DNA from: Lethocerus indicus
Taxonomy: Eukaryota > Arthropoda > Insecta > Hemiptera > Belostomatidae
DNA length: 64,000 nt
Direction of reading: 5' to 3'
Assembly: GCA_019843655.1 (NCBI GenBank)
Contig: JACDQD010000102.1
Location: 8,379,501 to 8,443,500, forward strand
The position numbers were made by a program, and so were the translations under genes. Shown here one piece after another: positions 1 through 12,900 of this stretch. Below the pieces are notes generated by a model. It did no database searches. It had not been told where the DNA came from and saw only the letters and a program-made list of their open reading frames with translations. Position 1 is the stretch's first letter. Every line of letters begins with the position of its first letter.

Positions 1-3000
1 GTTGGCGGGGCGATAAGTGAAATCGAATTGCCTCCAGTCCTCAGTAGTGTGGTCGATGGTAATGTCCTCGATGGGATGGTAGGGGGGCCGCATCTCCCGA
101 AACTCTTAAGCCGATTATTCCGTGAGATCGAGCCTAGTCATCGCTTATGATTCAGTGCAACTTCCCCCGCCGAAACTTTCAACAACGGGATTACTTCCGG
201 GAAATGTTCTTTTAAAGCCCCCGCGTATAACATTTCATTCTCGCCCACGGTCGTGTCGAGGGGGCCGATTTTCGCACGTGCCCGCAATATAAAACCGGAG
301 CCGGATTTCACTCTGGGCGCGATTACAAAATGATTTCTGACCAATGAGTCTTTTCTGGAAAAGACATAAATATTAATTAATGTCATTCATTTAAACAAGC
401 TTTCAGAATTGACATTGTCCCTGGCATACTCGGTTCCTCACAAAAATAGTCACATGGGTCTTAGGCTGAGAGGATATGGGCGCAGGGAGTTGGGCGGAGA
501 GAAAGGAGGAGGCTGTATGTACAATAATTTAGTTATACGAATGCTCTATCTTTTTTGTAGTACTGTCGATATTGAATGGGTATCGTCAGTTTTTGATCAA
601 TTCACCAATTTTTCTTGTTTTTTTTTACAAAAAACTACCGTTCACCAGTGGATACCTCTCGTAGACTTTATAAAGGACTCTTATAGCTTGTGCGTTAATC
701 CAAACAATGAATATTTATAACTCACCCTCCCGATAACTGCCCATTTAGAAAAAGAGATCCTTTCCAACCATTTCAACCTTGCCGGAAGATATTACCCGTC
801 CCACTACGGAATGGAGCCCAAGTATTTTTCCCCGCCCAAAAACTGAATAAGGGTAACTGAGCGGAAGCGTCGAAATGGAATTACCGAAGGCGATATATTC
901 GTCCGATGATCGGATTGGCGAGGCGGAGTCGAAGGATATTCCTTTAGTACATCATTAAACCGGCAGTCGAACACTCGCGCCCTCCCGAATAACCAGTAGG
1001 ACTAGCGGCGGCTCCCGCAGAAAATCGGGATTTTCCCGATAAATTCTTATTAGGTGAACTCTGGCGGGCGTTTAGGGGCGGGGTGTTGAAGGGACGTATA
1101 CCCCAAGTTATGCGGTTATCGAAATTGAACCGCGATTACACAAAACGGACAACCCCGTCGGATTATTGTTCCGGGGGAGATATGCCGAGAACCCACGAAA
1201 TGCACTGCAATATCCGGGACGCCATTATGAGTTTGGCAAGGAATTATTTCAACACCCGAATTTATGCTACAAGGTATTAAGGTAACAGCCTGCAACATCA
1301 AATTCTTTGTAATGTACTTGTAATAAACTTCCTTTGCACCCGCAGATTGTTGAATTAATACAGTTTTAAGTTTAACAACTTATTCGGTTCAATATTGGTC
1401 ATTTTTATGTCCAATGGCATTTCTTTTCAGTCGAATTTTCATTGAGGGGGTAAATAGAATGAATGAGAAAGGAATCAATAATGCATTTTTTCTTTAACGA
1501 TTGATACGTTCTATGTCTTCACGCTCCCTTATAATTTATTTCTTCCGATATATAAAGAAATTACTGCTCGGGACTTGAGGCGAATGTACGAAAGCGGAGT
1601 TTTGTTCTGTAATATTGCATTATAAAATATATTTATCCCTATATATTATCGTGGTTACGTGGTTGGGTGACTTTCACTCGGTTAAAATGGTTTACACGCA
1701 AAGGACTGATGTAATCTGTTACATAATATTCAGTCAGTAGGAATCGTAAGCGGTAACAGGCAAGACGACTCATCAACACTATGGTAACTCTCGCTTTAAG
1801 TAGGGCCACTATCGATTTCTTCATCGTCAACCCCTTTCGGATGTAACCTGTCTTTGATACCCTCCGCGGTATAAGAACTAGAGACGGGTGATGAGGGGGG
1901 ACATGAGGGAAGCAGGGGGTGGTGGGTCTCATGTAAATATTGACTCTCTCAATCATCCCTCCGAGGAAACAATTTCTTTGGGCCCCCATCAAAACCCCGC
2001 CAGTCATAGTCTCTCCTCCGACTCTTCTATCGAGTGTTTGTATTTGACTAACGCCTACTCCTCCCCCACCCCGCTCCTCCACAGTCTCCGCGTCCCTGTC
2101 TTTCTCACTCGCCCCTTTTAACAGTCTATATAGACCTGTTTTCTAATTAATTGTCTCATGGGGGAGGGCTTACGACCACTTTACCGAAGGGATGGAAATT
2201 CGCGCAATTAGCGATTGACCTCAGGTAGGTTTCTTTACGTAAAGTAGAGCGATTTTGGAATGACATCGCTTTAATTTGAATGTAAAGTAATACTCAAATG
2301 CATATGGACAATACTAAGGCCCTCTGTAGCAACTATTATCTCTGTTACGGGTGTTTCTTTAAATTTCCCTTTCGTATTTTTGATTCTGTCAGTGCGCCAC
2401 TAACATTCCATTTTTATTACAGTCAGTTATTTAATGTCCACATACTGTACATAACACGAATTCATATGTTACAACCTCATAAATCGAAGCATGTGCACTG
2501 TGTGCGAACTTTACCGATCATATTATGATGATATGTTGCATCTTGCCGTCCTGTATTCCTATTATCTGTCACTCTGGGGAACTATTTATTATCCGCGCTA
2601 TACACATTTCTGCTAAAAGCTGCAGTTGTTAACATTTGGAGCGATTGTAACTAAGGTTTTAACAGGAGGGAATTGGGGGCATCGGTCGGGGCGACCGGCT
2701 CCAAACCGATTACACGAAAGGTGCATTTATATTTCGATTAAAAGCTCAGAGATAAGTCCGGCGATCAACAGGGCCTTAGGCACCCAGACCGACTAATGGT
2801 CTCCCAAATGCTTTTAATTCGTCCCGCATAACAGGGCCCATTTGTAATGGCCGGCTTAGCGCCGAATGCTTTTTATTAATACAAAAGCAAAACAAAATAC
2901 TGTCCCTCTATTTTCTTGCGCATTAACAGCACCCTTATAACGTTGAAACTGTATACTATTATTGGAATAACGTTCTTCGAATAATATTTGCTAAATAGGC

Positions 3001-6000
3001 GTATAATTCTTATAAAATTCTTATGGTTTTGTGATAGGCCTAATCATAATTTCATTTCTTTAATTAGTTAGTAAATTTATAAAGCGCAGAATATTCGTGT
3101 TAATTATAATTAATTTAATTAAAACCTAATTAAAAGTAATTTATGAAAAATAAATTAGCTCCTGTTTCTTTTAAAAAGTACTGAAGTATTCCGTATTTTA
3201 ATTTGTAATGGGCTTTGCAGTCCTGGTGATCTGTCAAATTATGTAATACACCCGTTAGAGCGTTTCAAAGGAAACAACATTCAATTTGCAATATTGGAGT
3301 TGCAATAATAACTGATTAGTCCTCGGGAGGCCTTTTTCCTTCGAAACAGTTGTGTCAGTATTAGATTGAGTCGGTGGGCATACCGGGACGAGCCGTCCTA
3401 ACAGAGAGGGTCGCCCGCAGGCGTCTCTTCCTTGAATCATTAACAGACCACTCTCAGAACTTGGTCACAACCAAACTTTACTACTTAGCGCATTAACTCC
3501 CTCCAGACACACCGCAGTGCTAAACTCCTTTCACTCTCTCTAATGTAAACACCAGTCAGATGAGGAAGACTCTCGTGTTTTAATAATCACATTACCCTAC
3601 GTCATATAAATTGTCGATGAGCAATTCCTTGATTTTCCTTCAAGCTTACGATTTAATACTTCTTCCTATAGCAAACTGGATTTTAGTATGAATGAAAATC
3701 GAAAAAAATTACCTAATAGATTCTAACAATATTGCTAATTATCTGCAGTATTAATATTCATAAGAGAGGCACCAATTTACGAAAACAAATTTATTCGATA
3801 AATTAGCTTGTAATTTTACACAGAATACACTGAATTCCCTCCAAGGCATCTGATTTTCCCACAGTCGACCAAGAACACACTTGTATACATTGTAGAGAAT
3901 TTACATTTAACAGGAATATTAACCCCAAAAATGTTCATAAACATAAGCCTAAGAGTAAAATGACGTCTGATTTCTAAATGAATCACTTGTTAGAAGAAAT
4001 AGAAACCAATCTTGTAATTGTTTCTATGGTAGATATTTCCAGCATATGCGGGCATTATTTGAAGCGCTAATTCCAGGTCGTTCTAGGGGTTCAAAATTTC
4101 GACAACACGTATTACAGTCAACTACAGTGCCTCTGTGCGACTTATTTATTACAAGAAATTAATCTACGCTCGTCCAGAGGATAAGAGGCCGTCGAACAAA
4201 GGAGGCAATCGCCCGCCTAACGGGTAGGCGCAGGAGAATTTAATCTGTATACATGACCGAGGGGGAATGGTAAAGGGAAATTTTATCCGGGGAGTCGGTC
4301 TTGCATCCCCACCGGCCGCCAAAACAGAATCGGGTTGATGTATCGCATCGCCCATTAATGTAAGGAAGTCTTTCTGTGGTGTATTAGACAATGCAAAAGG
4401 GGTTGGAAGGGGGGGATCGGCGCCCGGGGGTTGAATAGCGGAGAGAGGCCCCCCCCCTTCCCAATCTATTGTGCGGTCTCGGCTTTCAGGGGGGTGGGAG
4501 CCGGGGGTGCCGGGGGGAGGCTCTGATTTGTCCGCCAATTAATCTTCCGGGGCGCTCCGGCCGAGTTTACAGCTAATGTAAGATCCCTTTTCCTTTCCCG
4601 ACTGGCGTCCTCCCAGTAATTAATACTCCGGGGCTTCTGCCCGCTCTATCTCGCCCTCTCCCACTCCGGCTCATTGTCCGGACGGTGTGTCGCCTCCTCT
4701 GTCTTCCTCTTCCAATCATACTCTTCCCCCTTTTCTTTCTTTACCCCTTTCGCACTATTATTCCGCGCCTCCCCGCCCACGCATCGAAGTACGCCGCGAT
4801 CCATTTCTGGCCGTGTGTAGTCTGCAGGCATTGTATTCTGATCGCGTACGTGGCTCAAAACTGTTTATTGAAACCGAGTAAACACTATTCTATGAAATTG
4901 ACCTTTGACTCTTGAAATCGCGAAGGTACATACTACAAAGCAACTGGAGATATTCGATAAGCGAACGGAAAATGAAAATTCAAAGGACTGGAAAATTCTA
5001 AGGGGATTTAACGACCAAAGAAGCAGCCAAACTAATACAATTACCCTTTTCAGGATCTGTCGATTTCTTAATTCGAAAATTTCGGGAGAAATGTGAAGAT
5101 GCCAGACGGTGCATAATAAAAGTTATAGTAAAATTATGAAATAAAAATATTTCGAGTGGTTGCTTCCCTACGCGCCAACCAGTAACTCACATACACTAAG
5201 GGAGACACTGAGTGTAGTCCCAGTCGGTTGTGTCAGAGTTATATCTTTAGCAATATTTCTCCCAATTTGGACACAAATAATGGGGGAGGTGGGGCTGGGA
5301 GGTTTCCTTTAAGCGGCGAATTCGGGCCGGAATACGCGTCAATTTCCGACGGGCTTAGAGGCCGGCTCTAGGCCCGGTGGCGGTCCGGATCGATGGCCTT
5401 TCGGAGGTGCGGCGTGGCGGGACGGGGAGCGGTTGATTCCCGTACCAATTTACAATAAAGTTCATTGGAGCCTATCCATTAGGCCGGCTAATTGGGTGGG
5501 GGCCCCGGCCCCGGCCCTGGCCATGGCCCGCCGGTGTTTGAAATCAACTCCCCTCTACACTTAACTGGCTCGCCCATTACATTTCCCCAATACACGTGGC
5601 CCACTTCCCAATTTAATGTCTACTAATTGACATAGTTCCCGATTGAATTCCTAGATTTGTTCGACACGCGAGTCGTTTATTGTTTGAGCTGTAAGGCGTA
5701 AGCGTAGTTGCAATTGCAAAACCTATTTCACCGTCCGTTGGATTAACAAATTCGTTCTTTTTTCTGGTAAAGGTTTCAAAATATGCTATGAAATACTGTT
5801 AGATAAAGCGAAATTATGTTCTAATGTACAGGTGTTTGGTTGAATATGTTCTCTTAATTATTTCTAATAATATTATAGCCAAAACCACAAACGCGATAAA
5901 TGTGGATTTAAGACACCTTATTTGTGTATCAAATTGATGCTCTATATATTAAATGGTATATAATTAAAACGTACGAACGAAAATATACAATGTCATTATT

Positions 6001-7341
6001 TTATTGCCATTAATGTAAGTATTGGGAATTTTGATGCTTTTTTTTGTTAATAATATTGTCAGGATTTATAGATTATAATATATATTTTTTTCTGTTTGTT
6101 ACAGGTATGATTGCCAGACTGTGATTTGTGAGTACTGATGATATATAAACTAGCGGCGAAGCCGGTTACTTGATTTGACACTTTGAAATTATACTGAGTT
6201 TATAAGTTTACGCGTAATTTTAACCCCCTATATTTATAACGAGCAGCAGGTTGGTTCACGAAATTCAGCATGTCGCTACTAGAATGCGCCACCAGCGATG
6301 AACTCTACCGGTGTAGTTCTACTGTTTCTGAGGGCCTATATAAGAATTTCGGGCTATTAAAATGCAATGAACAAATTTTCGAATGATCGAATTTTCGATT
6401 ATTAGAGTATTAGAATATCTTACTGAATGTTCAACGTCAAATCTTGGATCTCAAATCATTTCATAAATCACCATAATGTTCACAACACGCGTTCATTGTT
6501 ATTGATTGGGGTTTCAAAAAGTGTTTAATGATACTTAGTAACATTGATAGTTTATTATAATTAGAACATCCTTAAGTAAAAATATTTCTATTTCCTTGTG
6601 CCCTGAAATTTTAAAACTAGTAATGATCACGGTTCCTTCCCTACATTTTCCCGATTTGTTTTCAGAAAACATAAATCAAATATATGGATTTACAATTATT
6701 TTATTCTGAGAGGAATCGCAGTGTATATTGTACAAACCTGCTGTGGATTGCATGTGAATACCAACAGAAAGTAGCCAATAAGCATGATTTGATGCGGACC
6801 CTTGCTTAAATTGCATTCTCGCCCGATATTCATGTTCACATATGACATTCTAATAAAAGCGTCTACACCGAAGGAACGTATTCCTAGGTTTATTTGAGAA
6901 AAATTTATTACGAACATATCAATTTTGTTTTATAACGCGTTGTTATAAGTTTTTATTATACGTCGAAGTTTTTCTTCGGTCGAGAACACCGCCGAGACAC
7001 ATTTTCTTCGATAGCATTCAAAAAGGGTTTGCTACAATACTACTTTACCGATTGGGAACAGCAATGACGGCGGGTGTCATGGGCGGACAATAACGGAAGG
7101 GTATGAAAGTAGAGCATACTGTCCAATTCTCGCTTTTCATATGTATACTTTATGGGCGATCATTCAATTTTGCCGGTATCATTTATGTTATTGTATCCCC
7201 ATCATCAGGCAATTCTTCAGTACATACTGGAAGCAATTTCCATCTCAATTTTCTAGGACATATTAATATTACTGTAATGTTTGTTAATTTTATTCCAAAA
7301 CTATATGGTGAATTTTTCTTTCATGATAGAACAGTTGTACT
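1..7341. other. Unannotated mosaic DNA, no gene supported
   Basis: I see no recognisable gene, RNA gene or transposon protein here. Composition alternates between AT-rich stretches (for example about 2,880-3,200, 3,560-4,080, 5,700-6,240 and 6,350-7,000) and GC-rich blocks (about 4,180-4,860 and 5,290-5,540, the latter with a GGCCCC-rich run near 5,500-5,535). An 82-codon open frame on the minus strand at 138-386 has a reasonable amino-acid mix but matches no family I know. Other short open frames overlap one another on both strands, as expected by chance in GC-rich DNA. Short exons or enhancers could be present but are not distinguishable by eye. Confidence 0.5.
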
Positions 7342-7391
7342 ATACCGTAGGTTCGTGATGTTTCTGTCTCCTCTCGCTGGTTTGGTCCTTT

Positions 7392-7428
7392 GCTACACCG
7401 GTTTCGGCTGCTCGACATCTTCAGTAGC
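7392..7428 (-). ncRNA. Degenerate hammerhead ribozyme motif, left arm of copy A
   Basis: Read on the minus strand, this is the same 37-nt layout as the intact copies: GCUA, core CUGAAGA, stem II, GAAA, ACCGGU, then UAGC. Two changes matter. The base at the cleavage position (C17) is G (plus-strand C at 7396), which hammerheads do not cleave after. Stem II has one altered base compared with the 57 kb copy (GUC where the intact form has GGC), breaking a pair. I therefore read it as a decayed ribozyme. Its partner in the right arm at 7558-7594 is intact. Confidence 0.6.
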
Positions 7429-7557
7429 GGTGTTAGTCACTGTTAGCACTTTGGATGTTTTTTGGGCACCCTCACTGCACTGTTACTTTCACTTGTACTG
7501 TGAATACTTGCACTGACAGTGCAAAAAACATCCAAAGTGCTAACAGTGACTAACACC

Positions 7558-7594
7558 GCTACTGAAGATGGTGAGCAGCCGAAACCGGTCTAGC
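7558..7594 (+). ncRNA. Minimal type I hammerhead ribozyme motif, right arm of copy A
   Basis: Elements in order: stem I 5' strand GCUA (7558-7561); core CUGAAGA (7562-7568, matching CUGANGA; position 7 is variable in known hammerheads); one extra U (7569); stem II GGU/GCC closing a GAGCA loop (7570-7580); GAAA (7581-7584); self-complementary stem III ACCGGU (7584-7589, sharing the last A); C17 at 7590; stem I 3' strand UAGC (7591-7594). Cleavage is predicted after 7590. Stem III has no loop, so activity would be expected mainly as a dimer, as described for the short-stem-III hammerheads of newt satellite RNA and Penelope-like elements. The extra base between A9 and stem II is unusual; an inserted base there is known in at least one viroid hammerhead. 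Activity is untested. Confidence 0.7.
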
Positions 7595-7683
7595 AAAGGA
7601 CCAAACCAGCGAGAGGAGACAGAAACATCACGAACCTACGGTATTCCAACCCCTCGCAGACCACAAACAGGTATATTAAACTA

Positions 7684-9841
7684 ATTGCACTATACGTGAG
7701 GAATCTTCCTCCATCATAGCGCTGAACATGCCAGATATAATGGAGGTCGGAAAAGGCACTAATCTCTGGTTGACTGGATCAGTGCGTGAGCCGTCGGCCA
7801 ATGCGGCAGAGTCGGAAATAAATAGAGCGCACTTTGCCGGAGGAAGAAAGAATAAAAATGTGCGTGGGAGGATCCGAAGGGTTATTACGCAAACTCTGGC
7901 GGGCCGCGGTGTTTGCCGATGGTTTAAGTTGGGTAAACAGACGGTTTCCACTAGATATGGCAGGAGCGGGGGGCGGAGGCGGTTTGGGGCTCTCTTCTCA
8001 ATGTTTCTGCATGGGAGGCAATACACTTGGCAATCTCCCCCTTGTGTTCTCTTTAACACCCCACTACGCTTCATTTACGGCCTACACAACGTTGAGAGAT
8101 GGGCGGCCCAACCATCCCCATTAATATTTAAGTGTTTACACGGCGCCTCGTTTTATTTACGTTCGGGCATATAATAATGATTTTGAGTCCTCTATCGGTA
8201 CTAAAAATGGAATTAAATTAATTACCAATTATTTCTCATAGGGGAGTTAAACGGATTGACTCGTTCTTTGAAATTAATAATGTTTTCCTTGTGACATCAC
8301 TTGAATCCGTATAGAACGTTGTCAAGTATCCGGTTAAAATATATCTTCCGGAATACCTCATGGCGTGCATAATATTCTCATTCTTGTACCCTTTAATTCG
8401 ATCTGAAAAATCATATTCACAGTTAACTAATTCTGGATTGGAACAACGCTACCCACCCCCTGCGAATGTGTGGTTACCCGCCCATTACCGGTACAAAATA
8501 CCAACCAATGACCGAGGTGATAGTAAGGAATGTTTCCGAGGCCGGGAATATTGGGGCTAGCATGATGGGAACGGCTACAAAGTTATAATGTAATCCGAGA
8601 CCGCCCTGTGGATTGTCGGGGGTGTCTGAACGGTGGGGAGGGGGGACGGGTTAGGGATTAGAATGTATGCATATTCAAAACTGTATTTACCATAGCATTT
8701 ACATAGTGGGTCCCGGGAATCGGGGCAGGGGGTAGAATCCTCCCCCTCCTAATTCCACGACCGGCGATTGGTGGGCTGAGGGTATCCTCTCGTTTTGAGC
8801 TCCTTGATAAACATTTTGGCGTTTTGCACCCCCTCACCCATACCTCTCCTAGTGCTCCGACCAACCCCCCACCACCCCCCAACAAAAACCAAAGCGTCTT
8901 CGAAAAATTTTCATTTTAAACGGTTCTTCAAACGGGCACCCTTTCTCCCGCTCTTTTAGCGGGGAGGAGAGTCGAGTTAATTAAGTTTTGCAAGTCAAGG
9001 CCCGCACTTTGAACCGAGGGATAGATATTCCACGCTGCTCTACGCCATTGAATATTAAGGAGACATATCTGACTGAATCGGCACTATCGATGAATTTATC
9101 CTTTATATTTATCCCGGGTATTAGGAACCACCGTGAAATTGAAAACTCTTCTACATGGCACGGATATGTCCAATTTGATTTTAAACGTTTAAGGAGGTTT
9201 CGGTGAAGCGTTAGACTCAACTCGCATGTCATTTATTCTTCAGTTTTCACTAACTATTACAAATAGTCTCCTCTCGTAAACGGTCTGGGGAAAAACAACT
9301 TTCGAGTAGATAATAACTATGCGAGCTACTACATAAATTATTTAAGAAACATCAGGAGAAACAATTCGGGCATGATATCAAGAATTAAAGGTTGCAACTG
9401 CTGTTTAATTAAGCTTATAATTAACCGGATTAAAAACAAATATTTAGATCAATTATTAAGCGCAACATTTACAATATTACTAACTACAGATCTTTGGTAG
9501 TATGTCTACCGTAGGTATATCATCTCTACGGATTGAAATATTATCACAAATAACAGTAATAGTAAAGAAGTATATTGCGTATATATAGACTTTTTCTGGG
9601 CTCGTATTGTAGTCTAGTATATAGTGGGGAAATAAACTGGCGCCTGGTTAGGCGACTGGTCGTGAAGGAAGTTGAAATGCGTTCGGTTTTAGTCGGGTCA
9701 CGTCGTGGCATGGGTAAGACCAGAGGGGGTTGGAAGCCGTGGGGGTGAGAACAAGCCGGGGGCATACTCGAGTGCCCGCACCCCCTGTCCGCACAAATAA
9801 ATACCCACCCGGCAATGCACACATGCACACGGACAAAGCCT
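7684..9841. other. Unannotated DNA between foldback copy A and CT-rich tract
   Basis: No gene is supported. About 7,800-8,110 is GC-rich and gives overlapping open frames in several frames on both strands, none resembling a known protein. AT-rich DNA follows at about 8,160-8,350, then a C- and G-rich block at 8,690-8,880. From 9,240 to 9,600 the DNA is AT-rich with no features I can name. Confidence 0.5.
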
Positions 9842-9907
9842 ACTCACTCACTCTCACTCTCCCTCCCTCCCTCCCTCCCTCCCTCCCTCTCGCTCTCGCT
9901 CTCTCGC
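9842..9907. repeat. Pyrimidine-rich simple repeat (CCCT)n with (CGCTCT)n
   Basis: A CACT/CTCACT run passes into about seven CCCT units (around 9859-9888) and then CGCTCT units up to about 9907. The plus strand is almost pure pyrimidine, so the tract is strand-asymmetric. It sits inside a GC-rich block (about 9,650-10,090). Apparent open frames through it encode only repetitive Pro/Ser/Leu on one strand and Arg/Gly/Glu on the other, so they are not genes. Confidence 0.9.
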
Positions 9908-12900
9908 AGCTCGGATGATATCGACCGCCGCTAAACCGGGTCCCCCCCTTACATCTCGGTCGACATACTACCCAGCCGTATTCCAATACGTGGCCACGAG
10001 TGCACCCGCCCACCCGCCGCATGCACTAGTTTCATTGACTCCCCCCGGCGTTCTTACAACAACGGGTCGGTCCCACAATGCGGGATCGGCTCGAAGGTAA
10101 ATAGAATTCCCTACGCTCTAATATCCCCTGACAGCACGTTGTATTTAAACGGGTTGAAAACGTAGATTTAAAATTATCGTCTCCGTAACTACTGGGTATC
10201 GTCGAAAGGATGCATAAGAATCATCGACCCCAAAAAATATAAAGTTATTTATAATTCTTGCATCAAAGAACTTATATCGACTAAATAATTCAGGATAAAG
10301 TTATATTTAAAAAAATTAAGTTAATATTATTTTTTCAGTACTTTCCCCTGCTTCGAAAAGGGATTTTGTATGAGCATAATTTATTGATACATTGTCTGTT
10401 TATTCAAATCGGTCCGCATGCCCGAATTATTCCGGTTGTTCGGAAAACATTATAATAGTGCAGAATAAAATTAATCTGTCCCGAATCGTGTCAAACTGAA
10501 TTTGAAGGTCGTAGCCGGCCCCTGCGGTGACGAAAGTTCGGAGCCGGTGCGGTTGGCATGTGCCGGGGCAGTTTCAGAACAGCTTTTGTCGGGCCGCCTC
10601 CATTAACCGGATTGGAATTTTCGTCGAGCCTTTCAAACGGGATTTTCGACATTAAGAAAAGGCCCGTCTGGGCGACAACGCCGTGGAAATTGCCCTCGTC
10701 GACTGTCCCGACGCACGTATCGCTATTCACGTGGTGAGTTATTCCCGTGGGGTCACAACAAGTTGGGGGCAATTTGTATTTGGCGAGCGGAGAAAATTGC
10801 TTGTTTATCGCCGGAGCTTAAACGAATTGGCTCGTTGACTTGTGATTTTAACTGCCGCATCACGTGCCCTATGCCTTCACCACTTCCTCAACTGTTTTAA
10901 CGTATCGACGGAATATAAAATGACATTTGTTGTACAATCGTATTATTAAAAGAATTTCATCTAAGGCCGGTCCTTCCATTCGTCTCCTAATTAATCAGAT
11001 AATGAAATAAAGGCGGATAAAAATGTAGGGGAAACGGGAAAAGGAGGAAGCGGGAACAGTCATCTTGGGCTATCTCATAACTATAATGACCCCCTGCGTT
11101 GACTATTTAGGGGGACGACTCGCACATTTTACATCCCCTATCTCCTGCACCCCTCCACCCACCCAAAGGGCCACTACAGCCAGGTTTATCTGTGCCGAAA
11201 CTGAAACAGTCAAGTGATGAGTGGTAATCAGTGTAATTTGAATACCTCAGTAGATTGTTCTGATACCAATTAGGTGTATGCATTTTGTAATATTTAGAAC
11301 AAAATTAAATATTTCTGCACGCCGGTTTTTTTTACGGGCATTTATTCTGCGTTCATTACCAAGAAGGATGATACAGCATGAATAACTACGCAACAACTGC
11401 ACATTGTGTATGTTTTTATTGATGTATTAAAATTAGAAATTTATAGGACCTCACTAACAAGAAACCGAAAATAAAATAAACTCGTGCAGCATCTTTAAGT
11501 GAAAAATGCTACTCACGATATTCAAAAGCTGAAAGCTGCTTATTGTTGTATTACTGTTCAGAATCCCATTCAGACGGCGTTCGTAACTTAGAACAAGTTG
11601 CCTTCCAAATGTGGTATCGGGGAGGTCGGTGAGGGTTTGGTGGGGGGTTGGTAGGGGTGCCGGTCCCGTTTTTAGAATATCGTCCCTCGAAGAGCCGCCG
11701 CTATCTTCCCCCAGGGGGCCCCGATATGTAAAGACGATATCTCTCCCCTCTGGAGGCGTGTACCCCGCCCACGCCTCCCGTCCCCACTTCTCTCGGACAA
11801 AACAACTACTTTCGAGACTTCATGCGCCCACCGATAAGAGCCGAACTTGGCCCAACAGATTCTGATGGAAAGGCCCGCCGGGGCCCCTCCCCCCCCACCC
11901 GGGAACTACGCTACTTTTGAACGGGGTCCCGTGAAACCCGCGCGGCTTTACCTCGGGAGGGCAAGAGAGCCAGAGTTAGCCCCACACTTCCTGTCACTAA
12001 AGTTTCACTCTCGTAAGGGGAGAAAGGAGTATAAGGAAAGTTCGAGGGAAGTTTGCGATTTATCTGGCCGTCCAAATATCAATGGATCGCTTTTCTCCGG
12101 CGACTTTCAACGGAGGAATGCCTCCATAGGTGCCTCCATTCGTAATCGAGAGTTTTAAACTAATCTATTAAAAATATACATCTATAGGTCTACTTACTTT
12201 TATTCCAAGTCCAAGCTAATAACGTGATACTTAAGCGTGTCACTTTCACAAACAGAATATTAGTTATTCTTAAAATGGTTGTAGATTATATGTGTTAACA
12301 TAATTGGGAACAGAAGCCACCTTTTCTAATTGATAAAGTTTACTGAACCGTCGGTTTCAACAAATCCCGCGGGTGGTTGATATTGCCGCCACTCAGCTCC
12401 CGCAGTAATTAAACATAAGTTTCAACCCCCGGCAGGAAGAGGGCGAATAAAGTCTACTTAGGAAGGCTGACCGAAAAGCATATTTGCATTTGAAGGCCAA
12501 TATAGAAAAAAAAATGAGTGACCCACCCCTCCGTGTTTGTATACCTGGCCGCGGGGGCTGGGGCTGATGAAATTCTTTGAACGGAGGGGGGTGGAGGGCT
12601 TGGAAAACCCCTCGGGCTCCCATCGGCAAATCCATTTTTTCCTACCCACCTCTTTAATTTTCTGTCTACGTCGGTTTAATACCGCATCGGTGGGCCCCCA
12701 CCTTCTTTCCACTTATTGAAGGATCGGGTAAATGTTTAAGCTTTCCCATATTCCGTTCGGATATCGTACTTCGGATTCGCAGCGCGATTTTTGTACCCAA
12801 TACGAGCAACCATCGCTGGCATTTATTTTTAATCTTTTCGTGTTGTTCCTTTCTTTTCAAAGCCATTTAATTAGGAAGGTGAAGGCGAGTTTACGTACGT

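Larger units (their letters stand above)
7342..7683. repeat. Foldback repeat copy A with opposed hammerhead motifs
   Basis: The left arm (from 7342, starting ATACCGTAGG) and the right arm (ending ACCTACGGTAT at 7644) are inverted copies of each other. The outermost bases pair closely, the ribozyme-bearing middle pairs well, and the inner ends near 7465-7527 are unequal because part of the right arm is lost. The right side continues into the shared family terminus (7645-7674, ending ACAGGTAT), plus a few bases resembling those beyond copy E. The left side lacks this terminus, so the copy is truncated there. No coding capacity is visible; an open frame through the left arm on the plus strand is accidental. 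Copies B-E belong to the same family. The classification as a non-autonomous Penelope-like or retrozyme-like element is inferred from the ribozyme motifs only; a foldback DNA element is an alternative. Confidence 0.85.

Noticed and set aside
7103..7516. 137-codon plus-strand open frame
   Set aside because: Its second half is simply the left arm of ribozyme foldback copy A; the same frame reappears in pieces in other copies with different frames and stops, so it is not a gene.
7585..7602. Alternative reading of the repeat as a simple GGTC...GACC hairpin instead of a ribozyme
   Set aside because: The hairpin (GGTC, loop, GACC) exists but does not explain CUGAAGA, GAAA and the GCUA/UAGC pairing, which are retained across copies. 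I keep it only as a possible competing fold.
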